Below, in pieces: positions 45,755 through 56,022 of a DNA stretch of 64,000 nt. The stretch is taken from positions 1 to 64,000 of the forward strand of contig DATAEG010000003.1 in the NCBI GenBank assembly GCA_036258135.1. Reading direction: 5' to 3'. Origin of the DNA: DATAEG01 sp036258135. Lineage in GTDB: Bacteria > Actinomycetota > Actinomycetes > Mycobacteriales > Jatrophihabitantaceae. The notes beneath the pieces were generated by a model, which was not told where the DNA came from, did no database searches, and saw nothing but the letters and a program-made list of their open reading frames with translations. How positions within the stretch are numbered: the stretch's first letter is position 1; each line of letters starts with the position of its first letter. Position numbers and translations under genes: made by a program.

Positions 45755-46863
45755 TTCTTCGCAGCCGCGTCGAGTTGACCTTGTACGGCGTCGCGCAGCT
45801 GATGCCACGAGTCCTCGAACTTCTGCACGCCCTCGGCCTCCAGCACCTGGGTGACGTCGTCGATGTCCACGCCCAAACCCTTCAACTCGGCGAACAGCTG
45901 GCGGGCATCGTCGTAATGCGCTGCACCTTCGGCGCCGCCGATCTGGCCGTGGTCGGCCACCGCGTGCAGGGTCGCCTCGGGCATGGTGTTGACGGTGTCC
46001 GGCGCCACGAGCTGCACCACGTACATCGTGTCGTCGTACTCCGGGTTCTTCACGCCGGTGGACGCCCACAGCGGTCGCTGGGTGTGCGCGCCGGCTTCGG
46101 CGAGCGCGCGCCAGCGGTCGGTGGCGATGGACTGCTCGTAGAGCTCGTAGGCGAGGCGGGCGTTGGCGATGCCGGCCTTGCCGCGGAGCGCGAGGGCCTC
46201 GTCGGAACCGATCTTGTCCAGTCGGTTGTCGATCTCGGTGTCGACCCGCGAGACGAAGAACGATGCGACCGACCGGATCGTGCTCAGGTCGATGCCGTCC
46301 TCCTTGGCCTGCTCCAGTCCGGTCATGTAGGCGTCGATGACCTCGCCGTAGCGCTCGATGCCGAAGATGAGCGTGACGTTGATGCTGACGCCTTGGGCGA
46401 TGGCGGCCGTGATGGACGGCAGCCCGGCCTTCGTCGCCGGGATCTTGATGAACGCGTTCGGCCGGTTCACCAGCCACCACAGCGCGACGGCCTCAGCGGT
46501 GGTCTGCTCCGACTCGTGCGCGATGCGCGGGTCGACCTCCAGCGACACCCGGCCGTCCTGCCCGCCGGTGGCGTCGAAGGTGGGCCGCATGACGTCGCAG
46601 CCCCAGCGGATGTCGTAGGCGGTCAGCAGCCGGACCGCCTCGCCGACCTCAATGCCGCGGATGGCCAGGTCGTGCAGCTGCGCGTCGTAGGCGTCGCCCT
46701 TCTCCATGGCCTTCTGGAAGATCGTCGGGTTACTGGTCACGCCGACGACGTGCTTGTTGGCGACGAAGTCCGCGAGGTTTCCGGTGGTCAGTCGGACGCG
46801 GCTGATGTCGTCCAGCCAGATCGAGACACCCTGCGCCGAAAGGTCGGCCAATGCGTCACTCAT
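45751..46863 (-). CDS. tal: Transaldolase
   Basis: The 370-residue class-I aldolase-like enzyme has LAxLSAQGVSIWLDDISRVRL at the start and the Schiff-base lysine region NAFIKIPATKAGLPSITAAIAQGVSINVTLIFGIERY near 136-172, ending YEQSIATDRWRALAEAGAHTQRPLWASTGVKNPEYDDTMYV. It links glycolysis and the non-oxidative pentose pathway. Its ATG overlaps the stop of the small ORF D (ATGA). It is followed by pgi. Confidence 0.95.
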   Translation of the reverse strand: MSDALADLSAQGVSIWLDDISRVRLTTGNLADFVANKHVVGVTSNPTIFQKAMEKGDAYDAQLHDLAIRGIEVGEAVRLLTAYDIRWGCDVMRPTFDATGGQDGRVSLEVDPRIAHESEQTTAEAVALWWLVNRPNAFIKIPATKAGLPSITAAIAQGVSINVTLIFGIERYGEVIDAYMTGLEQAKEDGIDLSTIRSVASFFVSRVDTEIDNRLDKIGSDEALALRGKAGIANARLAYELYEQSIATDRWRALAEAGAHTQRPLWASTGVKNPEYDDTMYVVQLVAPDTVNTMPEATLHAVADHGQIGGAEGAAHYDDARQLFAELKGLGVDIDDVTQVLEAEGVQKFEDSWHQLRDAVQGQLDAAAKK

Positions 46864-46991
46864 GAGCGTTCTCCTTTGCCTTCTTGCTCTTTGCGCGAGC
46901 GCTCATCGCCATGCTCGCTCCGCACCTGCACCCCGCTCGATCGCGACGCGATCGCGCGGGGACCCCGCGGCGTTCGGCCTGCGATGCTCAC
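46860..46991 (-). CDS. Small ORF D between tkt and tal (43 codons)
   Basis: A GTG-started frame lies eight bases behind a strong GAGGAGG ribosome binding site, 31 bases after the tkt stop. The product begins VSIAGRTPRGPRAIASRSSG and ends ERSRKEQEGKGERS; very basic and without known domains. Its TGA overlaps the tal ATG as ATGA, so it may pass ribosomes on to tal, and it contains the third GATGAGCGCT repeat. A second ORF of 16 codons in another frame (MSARAKSKK...), starting at the ATG inside that repeat, ends just after the tal start. Confidence 0.5.
   Translation of the reverse strand: MSIAGRTPRGPRAIASRSSGVQVRSEHGDERSRKEQEGKGERS
46886..46909 (-). repeat. GATGAGCGCT repeat, copy 3 (tkt-tal spacer)
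   Basis: On the minus strand GCGATGAGCGCTCGCG is followed by CAAAGAGC, matching the two copies near tpi except at a few positions and in the same orientation relative to transcription. It is part of the frame of ORF D. Confidence 0.6.
46931..46961. repeat. Long GC-rich inverted repeat in the tkt-tal spacer
   Basis: CCCCGC, one unpaired base, CGATCGC, loop GAC, GCGATCG, one unpaired base, GCGGGG: 13 paired bases with one internal mismatch. It lies inside ORF D. There is no T-run, so it is not a simple terminator; it could slow ribosomes or polymerase or stabilise mRNA. Confidence 0.65.
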
Positions 46992-47021
46992 TCGCACACC
47001 TCCTCGCAGCTACCCGTTGTG

Positions 47022-49172
<2,151 letters not shown>

Positions 49173-49317
49173 GCTTGCCCTCCCGATCACACTCGGCAGT
49201 GACGCTGTCACGTCCAGCCTAGCCACCTTTCTGGCAGCGGTTTCGGCGGCTTACCTCGTGCCGTTACCCGCGGGGAGCGCGACCGGCACCGCGGGTTTTC
49301 AGCACAGCCGAGCGGGA

Positions 49318-49323
49318 TACTCT
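49318..49323 (+). promoter_or_regulatory. Candidate -10 hexamer TACTCT for a leaderless ctaB transcript
   Basis: TACTCT ends six bases before the GTG of ctaB, and no ribosome binding site is seen. It shares a 157-bp intergenic region with the divergent tkt promoter. Confidence 0.45.
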
Positions 49324-49329
49324 GGCGCG

Positions 49330-50301
49330 GTGACGCAGACGCCGGTGGCGCCGCCCACTGGCGCGCGGCAGGCCCCGACTCCCGAGCGCCGGGGGATCCC
49401 GGCGCCCCGCCGGCGCGGTCAACTGCCGCTATGGCGCCGTCGGATCGGCGCCTACGTCGCGTTGACCAAGCCGCGGATCATCGAGCTGCTGCTGGTCACC
49501 ACGCTGCCCGCGATGATCCTGGCGGCCGACGGCCTTCCGCCCGGCGGCACGGTGCTCACGACCTTGGTGGGCGGCACGCTCGCGGCGGCCAGCGCCAACG
49601 CGCTGAACTGCTACGTCGACCGCGACATCGACGCCGTCATGCGGCGGACCGGCCGCCGTCCGCTGGCCCGCAAGGAGGTCACCCCTCCGGCGGCTCTTGC
49701 CTTCGGCCTCGTTCTCGGGGTCCTGGCCGTGGTGACGATGGGGCTGGCCACGAACTGGTTCGCGGCGACGCTGACCCTGGCCGCGATCGTGTTCTACGTC
49801 GTCGTCTACACGATGGTGCTCAAGCGGCGCACGCCGCAGAACATCGTCTGGGGCGGCGCCGCCGGCTGCATGCCGGTGCTGATCGGGTGGGTGGCGGTCA
49901 CCGGCCGTCTGGCCTGGACGCCGTTCATCCTCTTCGCGGTCGTCTTCTTCTGGACGCCGCCGCACTTCTGGGCGTTGGCCATCCGCTACCGGGACGACTA
50001 CGGGCGGGCGGGTGTCCCGATGCTGCCCGTGGTGGCGGCGCCGCGTACCGTGGCGCGCCAGATCGTCGTCTACAGCTGGCTCACCGTCGCCGCGAGCCTG
50101 GCCCTGTGGCCGGTGGCCACCGGATGGCTGTACGGGGGGGTGGCCATAGTGGCCGGGGCCGTCCTGTTGGCCGAGGCGCACAAGCTACTGCGGGCGACGG
50201 TGCGCAACCTGCCCACCCGGTCCATGCGGTTGTTCCACCTGTCGAACAGCTATCTGGCCGTGGTTTTCCTCGCCGTCGCCGTCGACACCCTGCTGCACTG
50301 A
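49330..50301 (+). CDS. ctaB: Protoheme IX farnesyltransferase (heme O synthase)
   Basis: The 323-residue UbiA-family membrane enzyme adds a farnesyl group to heme B for cytochrome oxidase assembly. After a Pro/Arg-rich N-terminus come about nine helices, the prenyl-diphosphate motif NCYVDRDIDAVMRRTGRRPLARKEV near 96-120 and the second acidic motif YRDDYGRAGVPMLPVV. The GTG follows a leaderless -10. Divergent from tkt as in other actinobacteria; the partner ctaA is 4 kb away. Confidence 0.94.
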   Translation: MTQTPVAPPTGARQAPTPERRGIPAPRRRGQLPLWRRRIGAYVALTKPRIIELLLVTTLPAMILAADGLPPGGTVLTTLVGGTLAAASANALNCYVDRDIDAVMRRTGRRPLARKEVTPPAALAFGLVLGVLAVVTMGLATNWFAATLTLAAIVFYVVVYTMVLKRRTPQNIVWGGAAGCMPVLIGWVAVTGRLAWTPFILFAVVFFWTPPHFWALAIRYRDDYGRAGVPMLPVVAAPRTVARQIVVYSWLTVAASLALWPVATGWLYGGVAIVAGAVLLAEAHKLLRATVRNLPTRSMRLFHLSNSYLAVVFLAVAVDTLLH

Positions 50302-50320
50302 GCGACCCGGCGCATTCAGG

Positions 50321-52099
50321 TCAGCCGGACTTGAACGTGATGTGGAACGTCACCGGCGTGGCCACCGATTCGGTTATCCCGTTCCCGACGGCCGCCCGGC
50401 CGGAGATCGTGACGGTCACCGACGTGGCGGTCGCGGGGATCTGGAAGTAGGTGTAGCCGCCAGACTGGATCGCCGCGTGTCGCTTCCCGTTGACGGTCAC
50501 GTGCAGCAGCGGTCCCCGGAACGAGAACGGTCCCGAACCGGTGGAGGTGAAGGGCCCGCTGATGCGGCCGACCCGCTTGTAGGTCAGGTTCATGGTCAGG
50601 AAGCAGTCCCGCGGCGAGCTCGGTTGTTGCCCCGCCACCGTGCCGTACAGCACGGCCCGGCTGATCGAGTACCTGCCCCGGAACGATCCGGTCGCGGACC
50701 CGTCGCGGAGATTCATGCGGAAGCTGCCAGACCCGCTCACTGTGGCCGAGCGATGCTGCCGGGCGTTGATCAGGATGTTCTCCCTGCCGGGCTTTCCGCC
50801 GGGCAGGGACAACTCCTGTCGTACACCCCTGTCCATCATGATCAACTTCACAGGCTGCCCGCTGGGCGTCGCGACCACGACCGCAGGCGTCCGCCCCGGC
50901 ACGGTCCGCGTCGGACTGCTGCCGATCTGGATGGTGAGCTGGCGCGTCTGGCCGGTCCCACCATTGACGCCTGGGACGATCGTGAACGTGAAGGCGAGCA
51001 GTTGGGTGCCGCTGGCGGCCACCCGGGCGCCGTCACCGTTGCCGTACCGATCGACGTCCCCAGCCGCGGTCAGCCGGACGCCGTAGGTGTCGCCGACCAT
51101 CACGGCGGAAGCGGGCGCCGCGGTCAGCTTCGACTGGTCGACCTCGGCCACGACCAGCGCGTCCTCGGCTGCGGCTGGCGGTGCCGGCGGCTTGAGCCCG
51201 CCGCTCCCGCTCGGCGGCTCCGCGCCGTCCGGCCGCTTCAGATTCAATGACTGCGGGAGTGACGTCGGATTGGGGGACTGTGGCGCGTCGGACACCGCGA
51301 GGACGACCTTGCCGTTCTCCGAGGAGGTCTGGTTGACGTTGTAGGCGAGGTAGGTCTGCTTCGCGTTCCCGTCGACGAAGAGCACCGGTCCGCACAGAAG
51401 TTGCGGGGAGATGTCGCTCTTCTTGGCCCCGGACGCCGGGTCCTTGGGCACCGCGAAGTAGCAGCGGGTGTCCCCGGTCTTGGCGCCGTGCCGCGTCGAG
51501 ACCTGGTCGCTGACCTGCGTCTCGCCCTCCTGTAGGACCGCGTCCGCGTTCGAGATGGACTTGCCGTTGAACGTGAACTTGGGTTTGTTGCTGGCCTTGA
51601 GGAGGACGAACCCGCCGACGCCGAGGGCCACGACCAGAATTGCCACCAAGCCGACGATCAGCGGGGTGCGTCGCTTCTTAGCCGGCGCCGGGGCGGCAAG
51701 CGGCCACCCGCCGGCTGGGTAGCCGGGTGCCGAGCCGCCCGGGTAGGCCGGGGGCTCGACGGGGGCGTAGCCGAACACGCCGGCGCCCTGGTAGCCCCAG
51801 CTGGCCCCGGGCGGGGCCGAGGCGGGTGGTGGGTTCGGCGGCGAGCCGTACCCAGGCTGGACCGGGTACTGACCGGTGGGCGGCTGAGGCGGGCCGCTCC
51901 AGGAGGGCGGCGGCCACGCCGGGGGCGGCTGAGGCGGGGACCACGACGCCGGCTCGGTCCGGGACGGCGCCGTTTCCGGCGGGTCGGCAGGACCGGACGG
52001 GGTGAGCTGAGACGCCGCCGCGTCGGCGTCGGGCTCCTCAGCAGGGCGACCGGGCCATGACGGCGGGTCCTGCGGGGGAGTGCCACCGGGCGTGCTCAT
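50321..52099 (-). CDS. Proline-rich single-pass membrane protein with a large extracytoplasmic part
   Basis: The 592-residue protein has about 140 residues of Pro/Gly/Ser/Tyr-rich cytosolic tail, KKRRTPLIVGLVAILVVALGVGGFVLLKA as a membrane helix (146-167), then ~420 residues outside. This part is beta-rich with repeated VTV/FTFT segments and a LNLKRPDGAEPPSGSGGLKPP linker. I recognise no enzymatic domain. The layout resembles the actinobacterial DUF/'PPxY-tail' membrane proteins. The ATG is chosen because GAGAGGA stands at normal distance; GTG two codons earlier is possible. Confidence 0.6.
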   Translation of the reverse strand: MSTPGGTPPQDPPSWPGRPAEEPDADAAASQLTPSGPADPPETAPSRTEPASWSPPQPPPAWPPPSWSGPPQPPTGQYPVQPGYGSPPNPPPASAPPGASWGYQGAGVFGYAPVEPPAYPGGSAPGYPAGGWPLAAPAPAKKRRTPLIVGLVAILVVALGVGGFVLLKASNKPKFTFNGKSISNADAVLQEGETQVSDQVSTRHGAKTGDTRCYFAVPKDPASGAKKSDISPQLLCGPVLFVDGNAKQTYLAYNVNQTSSENGKVVLAVSDAPQSPNPTSLPQSLNLKRPDGAEPPSGSGGLKPPAPPAAAEDALVVAEVDQSKLTAAPASAVMVGDTYGVRLTAAGDVDRYGNGDGARVAASGTQLLAFTFTIVPGVNGGTGQTRQLTIQIGSSPTRTVPGRTPAVVVATPSGQPVKLIMMDRGVRQELSLPGGKPGRENILINARQHRSATVSGSGSFRMNLRDGSATGSFRGRYSISRAVLYGTVAGQQPSSPRDCFLTMNLTYKRVGRISGPFTSTGSGPFSFRGPLLHVTVNGKRHAAIQSGGYTYFQIPATATSVTVTISGRAAVGNGITESVATPVTFHITFKSG

Positions 52100-52247
52100 C
52101 CACACGATCCTCTCTGGGACGGTTGCGCTGCGCTGGGTCGATCGGTCCGACCTTGGCCGACATTCTGCCTACCAGCTGATTTGTAACCACATCCTGCCCG
52201 CCCGGTGCGAGGGGTCCAACTCCACCCGAACGCGGCTCTGGCGTCAT

Positions 52248-52253
52248 TACAGT
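52248..52253 (+). promoter_or_regulatory. Candidate -10 hexamer TACAGT for a leaderless ATP-grasp transcript
   Basis: TACAGT ends six bases before the GTG start of the ATP-grasp gene, which otherwise lacks a ribosome binding site. Confidence 0.45.
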
Positions 52254-52259
52254 GAAGCC

Positions 52260-53132
52260 GTGGCGGCTCGGGTGGCTCTCGCGACGTGTGCCACGTACCC
52301 CTCCGGCGAGGAGGTGGAAGGCGACCTCCTGCTGGATGCCTGCCGCGCGGCGGGCCTGGACGCCGAGTACCGCGACTGGGCCGAGCCCGGCCTCGACTGG
52401 GCTGACTACGACCTCGTCGTTATCAGATCGACCTGGGACTATGTGCCGCGCCGTGCGGAGTTCGAGGCGTGGGCGGCGTCCGTGCCGCGGCTGGCCAATC
52501 CGGCGTCGATCGTGTCGTGGAACGCCAACAAGACGTATCTCGCGGTCCTGGCCGACGCCGGCGTGCCGGTGGTGGATACCCGTTTTGTCGAGCCGGGCCA
52601 ACAGCCGCAGTTCCCGCAGGCCACCGAGTTCGTGGTCAAGCCCGCCGAGGGGGCCGGGTCGATGGGCGCCGGACGGTTTACTGCCGCCGACGACGGCGCG
52701 CGTCGGCACGTCGAGGCGCTGCACCGGGCCGGCCGCACCGTCATGCTCCAGCCGTACCTCGCCGACGTCGACACCGCCGGCGAGACCGCGCTGATCTTCT
52801 TCGACGGGGTGTATAGCCACGCGATCCGCAAAGGCCCGATGCTGCCCGAGAGCCACGTCTACCCGCTCGACGCCACCGAAGACGAGTTGTTCGTGGCCGA
52901 AGAGATCACCCCGCGCACTCCCAGCGCGGCCGAGCACGACCTGGCCCGGGCGGCCCTGGCCGCGGTGCCCGGCGGCGAGCGGCTGCTCTACGCCCGCGTC
53001 GATCTGCTCCCGACGCCGGCCGGCCCGGTGGTCGGGGAGCTCGAGCTCATCGAACCGTCGCTGTTCCTCGCCTACAACGCGGGCGCGCCGCTGCGGCTGG
53101 CCGCGGCGATTGCCGCCCGGGCGCAGCAGTGA
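52260..53132 (+). CDS. ATP-grasp domain protein
   Basis: The 290-residue protein has VALATCATYPSGEEVEGDLLLDACRAAGLDAEYRDW and VVIRSTWDYVPRRAEFEAW at the start, then VVKPAEGAGSMGAGRF (a nucleotide-clamping strand-loop), VMLQPYLADVDTAGETALIFFDGVYSHAIRKGP and YARVDLLPTPAGPVVGELELIEPSLFL with the metal-binding E..E/N. This resembles the RimK/glutathione-synthetase-like ATP-grasp group, which forms amide or thioester bonds. Substrate unknown. Coupled to the DUF445 gene by a GTGA overlap. Confidence 0.8.
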   Translation: MAARVALATCATYPSGEEVEGDLLLDACRAAGLDAEYRDWAEPGLDWADYDLVVIRSTWDYVPRRAEFEAWAASVPRLANPASIVSWNANKTYLAVLADAGVPVVDTRFVEPGQQPQFPQATEFVVKPAEGAGSMGAGRFTAADDGARRHVEALHRAGRTVMLQPYLADVDTAGETALIFFDGVYSHAIRKGPMLPESHVYPLDATEDELFVAEEITPRTPSAAEHDLARAALAAVPGGERLLYARVDLLPTPAGPVVGELELIEPSLFLAYNAGAPLRLAAAIAARAQQ

Positions 53133-54376
53133 CGCTCCCCGGCGTCGCCCCGGAGCGGCTGCAGGCGCTGCGCCGGATGAAGTTCTTCGCCGCGGGACTG
53201 CTCGTCGCCGCGGCGGTGCTGTTCGTGGTGGCCCGCGTCGTCGGACACGGGAAGGGCGCCTGGGGCTTCCTCCAGGCGGCCGCGGAGGCCGCGATGGTCG
53301 GCGGCCTGGCCGACTGGTTCGCGGTGACCGCGCTGTTCCGGTACCCGCTGGGGATCCCGATCCCGCACACCGCGATCATCCCGCGCAAGAAGGACCAGAT
53401 CGGCGCGAGCCTGGGCTTGTTCGTGCAGCAGAACTTCCTGACCGCCACGGTGGTGGGGGAGCGGATCCGGTCAGTGGAGATCCCACGCCGGGTCGGCGAG
53501 TGGCTCGTCGACCCCGGTCACGCCCGGCGCCTCGTGGAGGAGGCGGCGGCCGCGCTCAAGGGCACCGCGACGGTCATGAGCGACGACGAGATCCGGCACG
53601 CGGTCGGCGCGTTCGCCGAGGCCCGGCTGCGGGAGATCCAAGCGGCGCCGGTGGTGGCCCGTGTAATCGACATCGTCGTCGAGGGTGGTCAGCACCAAAT
53701 CGCGTTGACCGCCGGGCTGCGCGGGCTCATGCGGTTCCTGAACGACAATCGGCCGGCCCTGCGGCAACGACTCGCCGAGGAGTCCCCGGAGTGGGTGCCG
53801 GAGTGGGTCGACGACCGCGTCTTCTTGAAGCTGTTCACCGGGCTCCAGAACTACCTGGCCGACATCGTCGGTGACGAGGACCACGACTTCCGTCTCCAGT
53901 TCGACAAGCGGCTGCGGGCCTACGCCTCGTCGTTGCGGACCGATCCGGCCGCCATCGCCCGGCTGGAGGCGGCCAAGCAGCAGGTGCTGGACCATCCCGC
54001 GGTCGGGACATGGCTCAGCTCGCTCTGGTTCCCGTTAAAGAAGGCGCTGCTGGACGCGGCCGCCGATCCGCACTCGGAGCTGCGGGCTACCGCCGAGAAC
54101 GTCGTGGTCCGGGTCGGCGAATCGCTCCGCTCAGACCCGGCCACCCAGTACAAGGTGGAGGGCTGGCTCCAGATCGCGGTCACCCACCTGCTGGCCCGCT
54201 ACGGCAACGACATCGCCGAGCTGATTTCGACGACGGTCGCCCGTTGGGACACCCAGGAGACCAGCCGTCGCATCGAGCTACAGGTCGGCCGGGACCTGCA
54301 ATTCATCCGGGTGAACGGCACCGTCGTCGGCGCGCTGGTCGGAGTGCTGATCTACACGGTGGGCCGGTTGTTGTAA
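53129..54376 (+). CDS. DUF445 family membrane protein
   Basis: The 415-residue protein has a hydrophobic helix at about 18-38 (KFFAAGLLVAAAVLFVVARVV), the conserved AAEAAMVGGLADWFAVTALFRYPLGIPIPHTAIIPRKKDQIGASLG region and a long amphipathic helical body, ending in a hydrophobic helix near 395-412. DUF445 proteins are found widely and their role is unknown. Starts with GTG overlapping the upstream stop. Its last 99 bases overlap the 3' end of the convergent ctaA. Confidence 0.85.
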   Translation: MTLPGVAPERLQALRRMKFFAAGLLVAAAVLFVVARVVGHGKGAWGFLQAAAEAAMVGGLADWFAVTALFRYPLGIPIPHTAIIPRKKDQIGASLGLFVQQNFLTATVVGERIRSVEIPRRVGEWLVDPGHARRLVEEAAAALKGTATVMSDDEIRHAVGAFAEARLREIQAAPVVARVIDIVVEGGQHQIALTAGLRGLMRFLNDNRPALRQRLAEESPEWVPEWVDDRVFLKLFTGLQNYLADIVGDEDHDFRLQFDKRLRAYASSLRTDPAAIARLEAAKQQVLDHPAVGTWLSSLWFPLKKALLDAAADPHSELRATAENVVVRVGESLRSDPATQYKVEGWLQIAVTHLLARYGNDIAELISTTVARWDTQETSRRIELQVGRDLQFIRVNGTVVGALVGVLIYTVGRLL

Positions 54377-55264
54377 CCGCCGTTCCGTGGCCTGGACGAC
54401 CACCTCGACCGCGGCCAGCCACACCAGGCAGGCGCCCAGCATGTGCAGCGCCACCAGCACGATCGGCAGGTGGGTGAAGTACTGGACGAAGCCGATCAGG
54501 CCCTGGCCGAGCTCCAGCCCGAACAGCGTCCACGCCGGGCGGCGCAGCCGTTTCGTCCCGTCGCCGAGGTAGGTGGCGAAGACGAGACCGGCGGTCAGCC
54601 CGATCAACACCATGACCGCGTCCGCGTGCAGGTGCGCCATGCCCGCGGGATCCAGGCCGGTGCGATGCACTCGTCCGTGCCGCAGGTCGCCGGCGTGCGG
54701 CCCGCTTCCCGTGACGACGGTGCCGAGCACCAGCACGGTCCCTGCCATCGTCGCCGTCGCCCAGGCCAGCGAACGCAAAGCGGGCGGCGCTTCGGGCCGG
54801 CCGGCTCGGTCGGCCACGGCGTGCCACAGGCACAGCGTGACCGCGATGTTGGCCATCGACAGGAGCAGGTGCGCAGAGACGACCCACGGGTTGAGGTCGG
54901 TGAGGACGGAGATACCGCCGACGACGGCCTGCGTCGGGATCACCAGGAACGCCACCAGCGCCAGGCCGACAGACCGCCGCTGTGACCAGGCGGCGAGCAG
55001 CGTCGCCGCCGCCACGACGACTAGGACGAACGTGAAGGTGCGGTTGCCGAACTCGATCAACCCGTGGATGGCGTTTCGCTGCGTCGGGATCAGCGAGTCG
55101 CCGTCGCACTTCGGCCAGGTCGGGCAACCCAGCCCGGAATTGGTGAGCCGGACCGCCCCGCCGGTGACCACAATAGCGACGTTGACTACGACCGAGGCGA
55201 GGGCCAGCCGTTGCAGCGCGACGAGCGAGCGCCGCCATCCGAACAACCCGTCGGCTACTCCCAT
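54278..55264 (-). CDS. ctaA: Heme A synthase (COX15/CtaA)
   Basis: The 328-residue membrane protein has about eight helices with the two heme-ligand His pairs expected: AIHGLIEFGNRTFTF, VVSAHLLLSMANI, GMAHLHADAVMVL and IVLVALHMLGACLVWL. CtaA oxidises heme O (made by CtaB) to heme A for cytochrome c oxidase. The ATG lies within the last codons of the ABC permease gene. The final ~33 residues are antisense to the end of the DUF445 gene and look like a random C-terminal extension. Confidence 0.9.
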   Translation of the reverse strand: MGVADGLFGWRRSLVALQRLALASVVVNVAIVVTGGAVRLTNSGLGCPTWPKCDGDSLIPTQRNAIHGLIEFGNRTFTFVLVVVAAATLLAAWSQRRSVGLALVAFLVIPTQAVVGGISVLTDLNPWVVSAHLLLSMANIAVTLCLWHAVADRAGRPEAPPALRSLAWATATMAGTVLVLGTVVTGSGPHAGDLRHGRVHRTGLDPAGMAHLHADAVMVLIGLTAGLVFATYLGDGTKRLRRPAWTLFGLELGQGLIGFVQYFTHLPIVLVALHMLGACLVWLAAVEVVVQATERRLQQPAHRVDQHSDQRADDGAVHPDELQVPADL

Positions 55265-56022
55265 CGGAACCACCGTGCCGCCGCTGCGAGCGCGGCCGCG
55301 GCCCACACCGCGAGGACGAGCGTCGGGCCGACGGGCAGACCCGAACCGTCCTGTAGCACCGAGTGCAGGCCGTCGGAGAGCGCGGCGGCCGGGGTTAGTC
55401 GCAGGACGCTGGCGACGCCGTTGGGGAACCGGCTGAGCGGAATGGCGATGCCGCCGCTGAACAGCAGCACGAACCACAGCAGGTTGGCGGCCGCGAGGGT
55501 GACCTCCGCACGCAGCGTCCCGGCCAGCAACAGCCCGAGTCCGGCGAACGCTGCCGAGCCGAGCACGACCAACATCACGGCCAGCAGCGGATCGCCGTGC
55601 GGGTGCCAGCCGAGAACGAGCCCGAGCGTGCTCACCAGCACCAACTGGATCGCCTCCAGCATCAGCACCGCGGCCAGTTTCCCGGAGATGAGCACCGGTC
55701 GCGGCAGTGCCGTGGCGCCGAGGCGCTTGAGGACGCCGTACTTACGCTCGAACCCGGTGCCGATGGCCAGGCCGGTGAACGACGCGCTCAAGACGCACAG
55801 GGCGATCACGCTCGGCACCACGAAGTCGATGCGCCGGCCGTCCAGGGAGTACAGGCCGGGCAGGTTCAACACGACCGTGAGCAGCAACGGCAGTACTAGC
55901 GTGAGGCCGACCTGTTCGAGGTTGCGCAACGTCAGCCGCAACTCCATGCCCGCCTGGGCCCGCAGCATCTGCGCGCGAGGCGCCGCGCCGGGAGCGGGCC
56001 GCCAATCCAGGAGCTGACTCAT
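55255..56022 (-). CDS. ABC transporter permease (ABC-2 type)
   Basis: The 255-residue protein has about six helices: GLTLVLPLLLTVVLNLPGLY, VVPSVIALCVLSASFTGLAIG, a long helix with LISGKLAAVLMLEAIQLVLVSTLGLVLG, and the AGTLRAEVTLAAANLLWFVLLFSGG segment. These fit an ABC-2 exporter with its ATPase upstream (ATGA overlap). In many actinobacteria this pair sits next to ctaA. Cargo unknown. It overlaps the ctaA start by 10 bases. Confidence 0.88.
   Translation of the reverse strand: MSQLLDWRPAPGAAPRAQMLRAQAGMELRLTLRNLEQVGLTLVLPLLLTVVLNLPGLYSLDGRRIDFVVPSVIALCVLSASFTGLAIGTGFERKYGVLKRLGATALPRPVLISGKLAAVLMLEAIQLVLVSTLGLVLGWHPHGDPLLAVMLVVLGSAAFAGLGLLLAGTLRAEVTLAAANLLWFVLLFSGGIAIPLSRFPNGVASVLRLTPAAALSDGLHSVLQDGSGLPVGPTLVLAVWAAAALAAAARWFRWE

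Noticed and set aside
44117..46480. A 787-codon frame around pgi extending into tal
   Set aside because: The pgi GTG overlapping the tal stop marks the true start; the extra part is a shadow of tal.
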